Of a stretch of 64,000 nt of DNA, positions 52,220 to 61,528 are shown in pieces. Source of the DNA: Neorhizobium sp. UBA3556. GTDB lineage: Bacteria; Pseudomonadota; Alphaproteobacteria; Rhizobiales; Rhizobiaceae. The notes beneath the pieces are model-generated. The model did no database searches, was not told where the DNA came from, and saw nothing but the letters and a program-made list of their open reading frames with translations. The DNA lies in the NCBI GenBank assembly GCA_002376235.1, contig DFNX01000016.1:124001-188000 (forward strand), written 5' to 3'. Every line of letters begins with the position of its first letter. Within the stretch, counting starts at the first letter, position 1. Both the position numbers and the translations under genes were made by a program.

Positions 52220-52696
52220 ATGCTGCTTGAATATTTCCAGATGATCGATCGGGTGGAAGCACTCGATCTCGATGGAAAGACGTTGACGGCGCGCTCGACT
52301 GTGCCGGCGAAAAGCCCGGTATTCGAAGGGCATTTCCCCGGCATGCCGCTCGTGCCGGGTGTTCTTCTCATCGAAACCATGGCGCAGGCCTCCGGGATGC
52401 TCGTGCTTGCCGCGACGAATTTTGCCGCCATGCCGTTCCTGATGTCTGTCGACGGCGCCAAGATGCGCTCTTTCGTCGAGCCGGAAGCCGTGCTCGACAT
52501 CGAGGCGTTTCTGGAGCACGAGGGCTCGGGTTATGCCGTCACCAAGGCGAAGATAACGTCTGGCGGCAAGAAGGTTTGTGACGCGCAATTGAAGTTGCGT
52601 ACCATGCCGTTCTCGGAAATCCCGCTGGCGCCGATCGTGCGCAAGCGCGCCGAGGAAGTCGGTCTGGTTGCGGCAATGACTGCGGCGCCTGATTGA
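52220..52696 (+). CDS. fabZXL: 3-hydroxyacyl-ACP dehydratase of the VLCFA cluster
   Basis: A FabZ-like hotdog-fold dehydratase that should act on AcpXL-bound acyl chains. Catalytic residues are His38 (EGHFPGMPLVPG) and Glu52 (LLIETMAQASG). 158 residues. Separated from acpXL by 6 bases, so co-transcribed. Distinct from the housekeeping FabZ by its context. Confidence 0.88.
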   Translation: MLLEYFQMIDRVEALDLDGKTLTARSTVPAKSPVFEGHFPGMPLVPGVLLIETMAQASGMLVLAATNFAAMPFLMSVDGAKMRSFVEPEAVLDIEAFLEHEGSGYAVTKAKITSGGKKVCDAQLKLRTMPFSEIPLAPIVRKRAEEVGLVAAMTAAPD

Positions 52697-52834
52697 AATT
52701 GCGCCGGCGCGCAACACGATCGCTGCAACGGCATGCGATGAAATATGCAATTGAAGCGTGAACCGCGATCCTGATGGATCGCGGTTTGCCTTAAAGACGC
52801 GGTTGATGCCGCAAGTCCGCGAATGAGGACAGAG

Positions 52835-54034
52835 ATGAAGTCTGACAATGATGTTGTGATCACCGGTATCGGTATCGTCACCTGCCAGGGCGTCGGCAAG
52901 GAAGCGCATGTTGCGCTTCTGTCGGGAGCCGCAGTTGCCAAGCCGGCTATCGACACCGAGCGTTTCGCTCCCTATCCGGTCCATCCGCTGCCCGAAATCG
53001 ACTGGTCTGCCCAGATCGTCAAGCGTGACCAGCGCCAGATGGAAAACTGGCAGCGCCTCGGCGTTTTCGCCGCCGGTCTGGCGCTTGATGACTCTGGCCT
53101 GAAAGAGGATGCAGAAGCCTGCGCCTCGATGGACATGATCGTCGCCGCCGGTGGTGGTGAACGCGATATCAAGGTCGATTCGCTGATCGTCGACGAAGCG
53201 CTGAAGCGCAATGATCGCGATATCCTCCTGAACGAGAAACTGACGACCGAACTGCGCCCGACGCTTTTCCTCGCGCAGCTTTCGAACCTGATGGCCGGTA
53301 ATATTTCGATCGTTCACAAGGTCACCGGTTCCTCGCGCACATTCATGGGCGAAGAGGCGGCCGGCATTTCGGCGGTCGAGACGGCCTATCACCGCATCAA
53401 GGCCGGGCAGTCGAGCCACAGCCTCGTCGGCGGTGCCTTCATTGCCGAGCGCGCCGACATTCTGCTCCTCGTCGAAGGCATCCGTGCCCATGCAACGGGC
53501 GAGTGGCAGCCGCTCTGGTCCCGCTCTGCCGATAACGGCGGCGGGATGATCACCGGTTCGGTCGGCGCATTCCTCGTGCTCGAATCCCGCACCCGTGCCG
53601 AAGCCCGCGGTGCCCATATCTACGCCGTCATCGACGCCGTCGAAGGTGATCGCGGTAACCGTGACGAAGGCAAGTTCGAAAAGCGCCTGTCGCGTCTTTC
53701 CGCTACGGCCTCCGGCCTGAATGGCGCGGACACGGTGGTGTTTTCGGGCGCGAGTGGCCTGGTTGATCTCGCCGCCCGCGAAAAAACGGTACTGGAGAAA
53801 GAATTTGCAGGCGCTGCAATCCGCGGGTTCGGTGGCGTCACCGGTCACGCGCTTGAAGCGCAGTTCCCGCTCGGTCTGGCGCTCGCGGCCCTGTCGTTGG
53901 ATGGCCAGAGCCTCGTGCCGGCCTTTGATGCGACAAATGAAAAGCCGATGGCAAAACCGGCAAATCATGCCGTGGTGACAACGGTTGGTTACACGCGCGG
54001 CGAGGGCGTTGCCGTCCTCTCGAAGAACGCGTGA
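52835..54034 (+). CDS. fabF2XL: Ketosynthase-like protein lacking the active-site Cys (FabF2XL)
   Basis: A 399-residue thiolase-fold protein of the KAS II family. Where active enzymes have STACASG this one reads VTGSSRTFMGE, so the nucleophilic Cys is missing, and the first His motif is replaced by SGASG; the second (GGVTGHALEA) remains. It looks like a chain-length-factor partner for FabF1XL, in the manner of type II polyketide KSβ; this is inference. Start ATG at 52835 with gaggac upstream. 138-base gap to fabZXL. Confidence 0.88.
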   Translation: MKSDNDVVITGIGIVTCQGVGKEAHVALLSGAAVAKPAIDTERFAPYPVHPLPEIDWSAQIVKRDQRQMENWQRLGVFAAGLALDDSGLKEDAEACASMDMIVAAGGGERDIKVDSLIVDEALKRNDRDILLNEKLTTELRPTLFLAQLSNLMAGNISIVHKVTGSSRTFMGEEAAGISAVETAYHRIKAGQSSHSLVGGAFIAERADILLLVEGIRAHATGEWQPLWSRSADNGGGMITGSVGAFLVLESRTRAEARGAHIYAVIDAVEGDRGNRDEGKFEKRLSRLSATASGLNGADTVVFSGASGLVDLAAREKTVLEKEFAGAAIRGFGGVTGHALEAQFPLGLALAALSLDGQSLVPAFDATNEKPMAKPANHAVVTTVGYTRGEGVAVLSKNA

Positions 54035-54045
54035 AGGAGTAGATC

Positions 54046-55332
54046 ATGAGTGACAACCGCTTCACCGATCATCTCGGTCGCCCGCTCGTAGCCGTCACCG
54101 GCATGGGCGTCATCACATCGCTCGGCCAGGGGCTTTCCGACAACTGGTCGGCGCTGACCTCGGGCACGTCCGGTATCCACAAGATCACCCGTTTCTCGAC
54201 CGATGGCCTGTCGACGCGCATCAGCGGCACGGTTGATTTCATTTCCGTTCCAGCCAACAATTCCGTCGAGCGCTCCTTCGCCTTCGCCCGCGAAACGACG
54301 AAGGAAGCACTGGCTCAAGCCGGTCTTTCAGGCGATTTCGATGGTCCGCTCTTCCTTGCGGCTCCGCCGGTCGAACCCGAATGGCATGATCGTTTTGCAC
54401 TCGCTGACCGTTCGCCGCCGTCGAAGGCCGAAGGTGATGCCTATGAGCGTTTCCTCACCGCCATGCGCGAAAAGCCGGATCCGGTCTTCCTCGAAGCGGT
54501 CCAGTTCGGCTCGATCTCGGAGCGTCTGGCCGACATGTTCGGTACTCGCGGGCTGCCGGTAACGCTGTCGACGGCCTGCGCTTCCGGCGCAACCGCGATC
54601 CAGCTTGGCGTCGAGGCGATCCGTCAGGGCCGCACCGACCGGGCGCTGGTTGCCGCGACCGATGGCTCCGTCAGTGTCGAGGCGCTGGTACGCTTCTCGC
54701 TGCTCTCGGCTCTTTCCACCCAGAACGACCCGCCGGAAAAGGCCTCCAAGCCCTTCAGCAAGGATCGCGACGGTTTCGTCATCGCCGAAGGTGCTGCAAC
54801 GCTGGTTCTGGAATCGGTCGAATCTGCGCTTGCCCGCGGCGCCAAGGTTCTTGGCATCATCAAGGGACTTGGCGAAAAGGCCGATCATTTCCACCGCACC
54901 CGCTCCTCGCCGGATGGTGGGCCTGCGATCGCGACCATCCGCGCAGCACTCGAAGATGCCGGCATGGACGAAAGCGGTATCGGCTATATCAACGCCCATG
55001 GCACCTCGACGCCTGAAAACGACAAGATGGAATACGGTTCCATGCTCGCCGTGTTCGGTGACCGGATGAAGAACATCCCGGCCTCGTCGAACAAGTCGAT
55101 GATCGGTCATACGCTGACCGCCGCTGGCGCTGTCGAGGCCGTGTTCTCGATCCAGACCATGCTGACCGGTACGCTGCCGCCGACCATCAACTACACCAAT
55201 CCCGATCCGACGATCGAGCTTGACGTGGTGGCGAATGTGAAGCGCGACGGCCAGCCCAAGGCGGTCCTGTCGAACTCCTTCGGCTTCGGCGGCCAGAACG
55301 CCAGCCTTGTCATGACGCTGGAACCGGTCTAA
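54046..55332 (+). CDS. fabF1XL: 3-oxoacyl-ACP synthase FabF1XL
   Basis: The active ketosynthase of the VLCFA cluster. Cys178 lies in STACASG; NAHGTST and KSMIGHTL supply the two His and the Lys. 428 residues, slightly longer than FabF because of an insertion near residues 105–145. Follows fabF2XL by 11 bases, consistent with a heterodimer. The ATG follows gaaggag. Confidence 0.92.
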   Translation: MSDNRFTDHLGRPLVAVTGMGVITSLGQGLSDNWSALTSGTSGIHKITRFSTDGLSTRISGTVDFISVPANNSVERSFAFARETTKEALAQAGLSGDFDGPLFLAAPPVEPEWHDRFALADRSPPSKAEGDAYERFLTAMREKPDPVFLEAVQFGSISERLADMFGTRGLPVTLSTACASGATAIQLGVEAIRQGRTDRALVAATDGSVSVEALVRFSLLSALSTQNDPPEKASKPFSKDRDGFVIAEGAATLVLESVESALARGAKVLGIIKGLGEKADHFHRTRSSPDGGPAIATIRAALEDAGMDESGIGYINAHGTSTPENDKMEYGSMLAVFGDRMKNIPASSNKSMIGHTLTAAGAVEAVFSIQTMLTGTLPPTINYTNPDPTIELDVVANVKRDGQPKAVLSNSFGFGGQNASLVMTLEPV

Positions 55333-55507
55333 GGCCTGCGCCACATAATTGGACGTCATCCCTGGCAAGGTGCCAAGTATCTGGTGCCGGGTATCCGGTG
55401 ACGTCGATAGAGAAAAATGAGTGTTGGCAGATGCCCGGGACATGCCCGGGCATGATGCGTATTTGGACGCCCTATCTGCCTCACGCATCCGGAAGGAAAC
55501 GAAAAAC

Positions 55508-56536
55508 ATGCGCGCGCTGCAACTGATCGATGACCGCAAGCTCGAAGCCGTCGATATTCCCGAGCCGGAAGCGCCCGGTCCCGGTGAAGTGACGCTGCGC
55601 GTCAAGGCCGTCGCCTTGAACCATATCGACGTCTGGGGTTGGCGCGGCATGGCGTTTGCCAAGCGCAAGATGCCGCTGACGATCGGCGCGGAAGCCTCCG
55701 GCGTCGTCGAGGCGATCGGTCCCGGCGTCTCCAACGTTCTGCCCGGCCAGCTCGTCTCCATCTACGGCGCACGCACCTGCGGCCTCTGCAAGCCCTGCCG
55801 CGAAAAGCGCGATAACCTCTGCGAACACGTCTCGGGCGTCCACGGTTTCCACCTCGACGGCTTTGCTCAGGAAAAGGCGAACATTCCGGCCCGCCAGCTC
55901 GTCCCAGCCCCTCCGGGTGTCGATGCGGTGGCAGCAGCCCTTGCTCCGGTCACCTTCGGTACCGTCGAGCATATGCTGTTCGACAATGCCAAGTTGCAGC
56001 CGGGTGAAACGATCCTCGTCCATGCCGGCGGTTCCGGCATCGGCTCGGCTGCCATCCAGCTCGCCAAGAAGATCGGCTGCACCGTCATCACCACGGTCGG
56101 TTCCGATGACAAGATCGAGAAGGCTAAGGTGCTTGGTGCCGATCACGTCATCAACTACCGCACGGACCGCTTCGAAGGCGTCGTGCGAAAGCTGACCAAG
56201 AAGAAGGGCGTCGATGTCGTTTTCGAACATGTCGGCAAGGATACATTTGCCGCCTCGATGTTCTGCCTGAAGCGCGGCGGCCGATTGGTCACCTGCGGCT
56301 CGACGTCTGGCGTCTCGACCGACGTCAACCTGATGATGTTGTTCCAGCAGCAGTTGAAGCTTCTCGGCTCCTTCGGCTGCCGCATGGAGAACATGGCCGA
56401 TGCCATGCAGAAGATGGCGCAGGGTATTGTTCATCCGGTCATCGACACCGAAGTCACCTTCGACGAGATCGACAAGGCGCTGGAGCGTATGGAAAGCCGC
56501 CAGATCTTCGGCAAGATCGTTCTGAGGATGGACTGA
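55508..56536 (+). CDS. adh2XL: Zinc-type alcohol dehydrogenase-like protein of the VLCFA cluster
   Basis: A 342-residue medium-chain dehydrogenase/reductase: GroES-like N-terminal half, structural zinc site CGLCKPCREKRDNLC, Rossmann motif HAGGSGIGSAAIQLAK. Likely reduces or oxidises a VLCFA intermediate; the exact step is not established. The start is ATG 55508 after ggaagg. Lies 9 bases before lpxXL. Confidence 0.88.
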   Translation: MRALQLIDDRKLEAVDIPEPEAPGPGEVTLRVKAVALNHIDVWGWRGMAFAKRKMPLTIGAEASGVVEAIGPGVSNVLPGQLVSIYGARTCGLCKPCREKRDNLCEHVSGVHGFHLDGFAQEKANIPARQLVPAPPGVDAVAAALAPVTFGTVEHMLFDNAKLQPGETILVHAGGSGIGSAAIQLAKKIGCTVITTVGSDDKIEKAKVLGADHVINYRTDRFEGVVRKLTKKKGVDVVFEHVGKDTFAASMFCLKRGGRLVTCGSTSGVSTDVNLMMLFQQQLKLLGSFGCRMENMADAMQKMAQGIVHPVIDTEVTFDEIDKALERMESRQIFGKIVLRMD

Positions 56537-56545
56537 GGTCATCCC

Positions 56546-57481
56546 ATGAAGATGGTCATCACCCGCATCGTTCTGGCGCTCATGCACTTCCGGCAATGGC
56601 TGGTAGCGCAGGCGACTTTCGGCATGCTCAACATGCTGAAGATCCTGCCCGCCGATCCCGCCATTCGCTTCGCCGATCGTGTCGCCCGTTTCATCGGCCC
56701 GAAACTGTGGCGTCACAAGCTGATGATGACCAATCTCACCAATGCCTTTCCGGAAAAGTCTCGGGAAGAGCTTGAAGAGATTGCTGTCGCCAGCTGGGGA
56801 CATATGGGGCGCATGGCCGCCGAATATGTCTTTCTTGATCGGTTATTCGATTTCGATCCGGAAAACACCGAGCCGGGTAGGGTGGAAGTCTCGGGCACCC
56901 CGATCTTCCTCGATCTGCGCGACAATCCGCGGCCCTTCATCGTCTTCACCGCCCATACCGGCAACTTCGAGCTTCTGCCGGTCGCCGGCAAGGCATTCGG
57001 CCTTGAGGTAATGGTTTTGTTCCGTCCGCCGAACAATCCCTATATCGCCGACAAGGTCTTTTCCTTCCGTGCGGCTCGCATGGGAAGCCTCGTTCCCTCG
57101 CATGCCGGTTCCTCCTTCGCACTTGCCCGTCGCCTTGAAGCCGGCGGCGGTGTCGGGGTTCTCGTGGACCAGAAATTCAAGAAGGGCCAGTCCACGTCCT
57201 TCTTCGGCCTTGAGGTGAAAACCAATCCGCTCCTGGCCAAGCTGGTCCGCCAGTTCGATGCCGAGGTATATCCGGCCCGTTGCATCCGGCTTCCGGATAA
57301 CCGTTACCGGCTGGAAATCGAGCCGAAGATCGAACTGCCGCGCGATGCGAAGGGCAATCTCGATATCCAGGGAACCGCACAGTTGTTGAACGACAAGGTG
57401 GAAAGCTGGGTCCGCGAATATCCCGAGCAATGGCTGTGGTACCATGATCGCTGGAGAATCAAGGATACGGTCGAACGCTGA
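56546..57481 (+). CDS. lpxXL: Lipid A VLCFA acyltransferase LpxXL
   Basis: An HtrB/LpxL-family acyltransferase that adds the very-long-chain acyl group from AcpXL to lipid A at the inner membrane. The HX4(D/E) motif is HTGNFE and a hydrophobic N-terminal anchor is present. 311 residues. End of the acpXL cluster. Conserved DQKFKKGQSTSFFG matches the family. Confidence 0.92.
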   Translation: MKMVITRIVLALMHFRQWLVAQATFGMLNMLKILPADPAIRFADRVARFIGPKLWRHKLMMTNLTNAFPEKSREELEEIAVASWGHMGRMAAEYVFLDRLFDFDPENTEPGRVEVSGTPIFLDLRDNPRPFIVFTAHTGNFELLPVAGKAFGLEVMVLFRPPNNPYIADKVFSFRAARMGSLVPSHAGSSFALARRLEAGGGVGVLVDQKFKKGQSTSFFGLEVKTNPLLAKLVRQFDAEVYPARCIRLPDNRYRLEIEPKIELPRDAKGNLDIQGTAQLLNDKVESWVREYPEQWLWYHDRWRIKDTVER

Positions 57482-57568
57482 TCCTATGGTAAGTTGTGGG
57501 CCATTATTTGGGGCCGCACTAGACGAATTGATTAATTATAATCATCTCTTATGCAGGATAGGCTCGCA

Positions 57569-57672
57569 CTAGAGCAATTCCAGCAAAAGTGGGAACCGGC
57601 TTACGTCCGGAATTGCGCTGAAACAAAGAGATAAGCAGTTTCGTATTTCGAAGGAAGGCGGAAATGCTCTAG
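57569..57672. repeat. RIME-like palindromic repeat
   Basis: A 104-base element with inverted ends (ctagagca at 57569 and its exact complement ending 57672, with further imperfect pairing to about 16 bases). Inside is gcaaaagtgggaaccggc, a phrase recurrent in rhizobial intergenic DNA. Size and ends resemble Rhizobium-specific intergenic mosaic elements. It occupies much of the 234-base gap before the PAS gene. Confidence 0.65.
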
Positions 57673-57715
57673 GTAGAAGGCGCCGCTTCTCGTGTTGTTC
57701 TGAGAGGGGTCGATT

Positions 57716-58426
57716 TTGAAAGCATTGATTGATCTGTTCTGGGCGAAATATTCCGACCTTCGCCAGGCAGTTGAACAGGAAGATGACGATGCCGTTTCCC
57801 GGATCGACCGGGAAATCGATCCGCTCGTCAAGGCCATACTTGGAAGTCAGGGGCGCGATCAGTCGGCGATCGGCGTGCAGTTTCGCTTCGCCCTCGATCT
57901 CCTGAACGAGGAGGCGGACGATGGCGGTTGCGTGAGGCGCAATGGCCATCTTCTGCAGATGTTGGTGGAACGTTACCTCGTGGCCGACCAGTCGCTGCCT
58001 TCAAGGGCGGAAGCGCCCGAAGACACCGGCCAGCCTGCCGACATAGCCGAGGCCATTGCTGATGGCTATCTCGACGATGCGCTGCTGAACAGCCTGCCGG
58101 AGCGGGTCGTGGTCGTCGCCCCCGGATATCGCATATTCTATAGCAACGAAACCAATGCGGGGCGCATGGACACTCCGCGCGATACGCTTATCGGGCGGCA
58201 TTTTGCCGAGTTCGTCGGCCTCCACCATTTCCGCCACGATCTGCAGCCCAGTCTCGATCGTTGTTTCGCAGGCGAGAGCCTGAAACTGACCTATGCTGAC
58301 AAGCTCGACGGCCGCACCGTCGTCATTCACTGCCGCATGTCGCCGATAAGCCGCTCGGGAACCCTGATCGGTGCGCTTGTCGTGATGCAGGAAAAGGAAG
58401 ATCGCCGTCGCCGGGCGGCGGAGTGA
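57716..58426 (+). CDS. PAS-domain protein without an output domain
   Basis: A 236-residue cytoplasmic protein. The N-terminal half is helical; the C-terminal half is a PAS fold (about residues 125–230, LLNSLPERVVVVAPGYRIFYSNETNAGRM…GALVVMQEKEDRRR). There is no kinase, HTH or GGDEF domain, so it must act through partners. The start is TTG 57716 after gagagggg. It is convergent with a hemerythrin-like gene in the micro-oxic region, which suggests redox or oxygen input but does not prove it. Confidence 0.65.
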   Translation: MKALIDLFWAKYSDLRQAVEQEDDDAVSRIDREIDPLVKAILGSQGRDQSAIGVQFRFALDLLNEEADDGGCVRRNGHLLQMLVERYLVADQSLPSRAEAPEDTGQPADIAEAIADGYLDDALLNSLPERVVVVAPGYRIFYSNETNAGRMDTPRDTLIGRHFAEFVGLHHFRHDLQPSLDRCFAGESLKLTYADKLDGRTVVIHCRMSPISRSGTLIGALVVMQEKEDRRRRAAE

Positions 58427-58435
58427 TCTTGAAGA

Positions 58436-58942
58436 CTATTCCGATATCGGGCTGAACGGCAGATAGTCGTGCAAAAGATGCGCCTTTTCGAAGGCGATGT
58501 GACGCCTGACCCCTTCGAAGAAGCCGCGTAACATATAGCCGACGGCTTCGACATTGACTGGCTCGCCCGAAGCCAGCCGCAGAAGCGCTTCCGTCAGTTC
58601 CTCGGCATATCCCTCATCTTCGAAATGTTCGAACTTCAGCCGAGAAAGCGTCGCAAGCATCGGCCCGGAATTCGCGTGCCGTTGCAAAAGATAGGGGAAA
58701 AACACGTTCTCTTCGTATTGATGGATGCTGCGGATCAGCGGACAGAGTGCCTTGGCCGCATAAATGCATTTCTGCCGATTGATGCTTGCCGGCAGGCTGT
58801 CGGCGATCTCTTCCAACTCGCTGCAAAGGGCCAGTTGCTCGTCATGGGCCTGCCGTATCCACGACATCATTATGTTCTGGTTGGATTGTTGGACGGGTTG
58901 CGCAGACAGAACTGCATTCGTCAGATCGATATCGTGTCTCAA
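58436..58942 (-). CDS. Hemerythrin/HHE-type cation-binding protein
   Basis: A 168-residue four-helix protein with His/Glu pattern QAHDEQLALCSELEEIAD, IRSIHQYEENVFFPYL and GVRRHIAFEKAHLLHDYL, fitting a di-iron HHE site for oxygen or NO. I choose a TTG start at 58942, since ggagg lies 6 bases upstream and the FNR box at 59010 would place transcription start near 58975; the ATG at 58993 would lie upstream of that start. Divergent from ccoN with a shared FNR box. Confidence 0.7.
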   Translation of the reverse strand: MRHDIDLTNAVLSAQPVQQSNQNIMMSWIRQAHDEQLALCSELEEIADSLPASINRQKCIYAAKALCPLIRSIHQYEENVFFPYLLQRHANSGPMLATLSRLKFEHFEDEGYAEELTEALLRLASGEPVNVEAVGYMLRGFFEGVRRHIAFEKAHLLHDYLPFSPISE

Positions 58943-59009
58943 GTCTGACCTCCGGAACCTGCATTGGCCGTTGATCGCCCGACGTTCCATCATGGTCGCC
59001 TTATTTGCG

Positions 59010-59023
59010 TTGATTCAAATCAA
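59010..59023. promoter_or_regulatory. FNR/FixK box shared by hemerythrin and ccoN
   Basis: TTGATTCAAATCAA is a perfect palindromic anaerobox. Its centre is 134 bases before the ccoN ATG and 75 before the proposed hemerythrin TTG, leaving room for a class II promoter on each side. Confidence 0.9.
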
Positions 59024-59149
59024 GGCGTTTGGCTTTGGCTGCTGCCATCTGTCGCGGAGGTCGCGACGGAAAGTGGCAGGGGGATTCGATGGGAATCGTT
59101 GTTTCGCCACCCTCGCGACGGCCAATCACGCCGTTGGGGGATACCAACA

Positions 59150-60772
59150 ATGAACTACCCTTTGGAAACTGCAGCACTGGTGATCGGGACATTCCTGGCG
59201 CTGCTTGGCGCGGCTTACGCGCATGATAGTCTGTTCGCCGCCCATATGTGGGTGCTGTTCGCAACGCTCGGCATCAGCAGTATCATCATGCTGCGCCGCG
59301 TGTCCTTCGCGCCCGCCGGCGCGCCGCGTCCCGTTCCGCAAAAAACGGAATATTTCGATGAAGTCGTCAAATACGGCACGATCGCGACCGTCTTCTGGGG
59401 CGTTGTCGGCTTTCTGGTCGGTGTCGTCGTCGCACTTCAGCTGGCATTTCCTGATCTGAATATCGAGCCTTGGCTCAATTTCGGTCGCACGCGCCCTCTA
59501 CACACATCCGCAGTCATCTTCGCCTTCGGCGGCAACGCACTGATCGCCACATCCTTTTATGTCGTCCAGCGTACCTGTCGGGCCCGCCTGTTCGGCGGCA
59601 ATCTTGGTTGGTTCGTATTCTGGGGCTATCAGCTCTTCATCGTCATGGCCGCCACCGGCTATCTGCTCGGTATCACCCAGGGCAAGGAGTATGCTGAGCC
59701 GGAATGGTATGTCGATATCTGGCTGACTGTCGTCTGGGTTGCCTATCTCGTCGTCTTCCTCGGCACGATCTTCATGCGCAAGGAGCCGCATATCTATGTG
59801 GCGAACTGGTTCTATCTGGCCTTCATCGTCACGATCGCCATGTTGCACATCGTCAACAATCTGGCGGTTCCGGTCTCCTTCCTCGGGGTCAAGAGCTACT
59901 CGGCCTTTGCTGGTGTTCAGGATGCTTTGACGCAGTGGTGGTACGGCCATAACGCGGTTGGTTTCTTCCTCACCGCCGGCTTCCTCGGCATGATGTATTA
60001 CTTCATCCCGAAGCAGGTGAACCGTCCGGTCTATTCCTACCGCCTGTCGATCATCCACTTCTGGGCCCTGATCTTCATGTATATCTGGGCCGGTCCGCAT
60101 CATCTGCACTATACGGCGCTGCCAGACTGGGCGCAGACGCTCGGCATGGTCTTCTCGATCATGCTCTGGATGCCGTCCTGGGGCGGCATGATCAACGGCC
60201 TGATGACGCTTTCCGGCGCCTGGGACCGCATCCGTACCGATCCGATCGTCCGCATGATGGTGATGGCAGTCGCCTTCTACGGCATGGCGACCTTCGAAGG
60301 TCCGATGATGTCCATCAAGGCGGTCAACTCGCTCAGCCACTATACAGACTGGACCATCGGTCACGTTCACTCCGGCGCACTCGGCTGGAACGGCATGATC
60401 ACCTTCGGTGCGATCTACTTCCTCGTGCCCAAGCTCTGGAACCGCAAGCGGCTCTACAGCCTGCAACTGGTCAACTGGCACTTCTGGCTCGCTACGCTCG
60501 GCATCGTTCTTTACGCCGCCGTCATGTGGGTCGCCGGTATTCAGCAGGGCCTGATGTGGCGCGAATATGATGACCAGGGCTTCCTTGTCTATTCCTTCGC
60601 GGAATCGGTCGCAGCCATGTTCCCCTATTACCTGATGCGTGCCCTTGGCGGCCTCATGTTTCTGGCGGGTGCGCTGCTCATGGCATTCAACGTCACAATG
60701 ACAATTCTCGGTCACGAACGGCAGGAACGCACCCCCGGTGTTGCCCCTGCCGGTCTGCAGCCAGCCGAATAA
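59150..60772 (+). CDS. ccoN: cbb3-type cytochrome oxidase subunit I
   Basis: The catalytic haem-copper subunit of the high-affinity terminal oxidase (FixN). 540 residues, about 12 or more membrane spans. His ligands include TRPLHTSAVIFAF, WWYGHNAVGFFLTAGFLG (CuB), WAGPHHLHYTALPDW and TIGHVHSGALGWNG. The start is ATG 59150 after ttggggg; the 62 extra upstream codons lie in the leader. Under an FNR box. First gene of ccoNOQP. Confidence 0.95.
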   Translation: MNYPLETAALVIGTFLALLGAAYAHDSLFAAHMWVLFATLGISSIIMLRRVSFAPAGAPRPVPQKTEYFDEVVKYGTIATVFWGVVGFLVGVVVALQLAFPDLNIEPWLNFGRTRPLHTSAVIFAFGGNALIATSFYVVQRTCRARLFGGNLGWFVFWGYQLFIVMAATGYLLGITQGKEYAEPEWYVDIWLTVVWVAYLVVFLGTIFMRKEPHIYVANWFYLAFIVTIAMLHIVNNLAVPVSFLGVKSYSAFAGVQDALTQWWYGHNAVGFFLTAGFLGMMYYFIPKQVNRPVYSYRLSIIHFWALIFMYIWAGPHHLHYTALPDWAQTLGMVFSIMLWMPSWGGMINGLMTLSGAWDRIRTDPIVRMMVMAVAFYGMATFEGPMMSIKAVNSLSHYTDWTIGHVHSGALGWNGMITFGAIYFLVPKLWNRKRLYSLQLVNWHFWLATLGIVLYAAVMWVAGIQQGLMWREYDDQGFLVYSFAESVAAMFPYYLMRALGGLMFLAGALLMAFNVTMTILGHERQERTPGVAPAGLQPAE

Positions 60773-60784
60773 GGAGCTGACAGC

Positions 60785-61516
60785 ATGTCTCTTCTCGATA
60801 AACACAAATTCATCGAGCGAAATGCCACGCTCCTTCTCGTCGGCTCCCTGCTTGTCGTATCCGTCGGCGGCATCGTGGAAATCGCACCGCTCTTCTATCT
60901 CGAAAACACCATCGAGAAAGTCGACGGCATGCGGCCCTACACGCCGCTGGAACTGGCTGGTCGCAACATCTACATGCGCGAAGGCTGTTATGTCTGTCAC
61001 AGCCAGATGATCCGTCCGTTCCGCGACGAGGTGGAACGTTACGGTCATTACAGTCTGGCGGCGGAATCGATGTATGATCATCCGTTCCAGTGGGGTTCCA
61101 AACGAACCGGGCCTGATCTGGCCCGCGTTGGCGATCGTTACTCCAACGAATGGCACGTACAGCACCTTGTCGAGCCGCGTTCGGTCGTGCCGGAATCGGT
61201 CATGCCGAGCTATTCGTTCCTCAAGGAAACGCCGCTCGAAGTGACCGATGTCTCCATGGACCTGAAGGCAAACCGGGCTGTCGGCGTTCCCTATAGCGAC
61301 GAGATGCTCGCCGAGGCCAATGCGGATCTGAAGGCGCAGGCTGATCCGAATGCCGATACCGCTGCCTTGCTGGAACGTTACCCCAAGGCAAAGGTAGGCG
61401 ATTTCGACGGCAATCCTGCTGTTCTGACCGAAATGGATGCGCTGGTCGCCTATCTCCAGATGCTCGGCACGCTGGTCGATTTCTCGACCTATGACGATAC
61501 CACCGGTTACCGCTGA
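60785..61516 (+). CDS. ccoO: cbb3 oxidase subunit II (monohaem c)
   Basis: A membrane-anchored cytochrome c subunit (FixO), 243 residues. One N-terminal span (about 15–38), then haem motif CYVCH at Cys68/Cys71/His72 and a distal Met ligand in SVMPSYSFL. Follows ccoN by 12 bases. Confidence 0.95.
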   Translation: MSLLDKHKFIERNATLLLVGSLLVVSVGGIVEIAPLFYLENTIEKVDGMRPYTPLELAGRNIYMREGCYVCHSQMIRPFRDEVERYGHYSLAAESMYDHPFQWGSKRTGPDLARVGDRYSNEWHVQHLVEPRSVVPESVMPSYSFLKETPLEVTDVSMDLKANRAVGVPYSDEMLAEANADLKAQADPNADTAALLERYPKAKVGDFDGNPAVLTEMDALVAYLQMLGTLVDFSTYDDTTGYR

Positions 61517-61528
61517 GGAGGGCGCGAT

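Noticed and set aside
51920..53968. A 682-codon open frame on the minus strand
   Set aside because: It lies opposite acpXL, fabZXL and fabF2XL and has no protein-like motifs.
54328..55761. A 477-codon open frame on the minus strand
   Set aside because: Antisense to fabF1XL and the adh2XL start; composition is that of a shadow frame.
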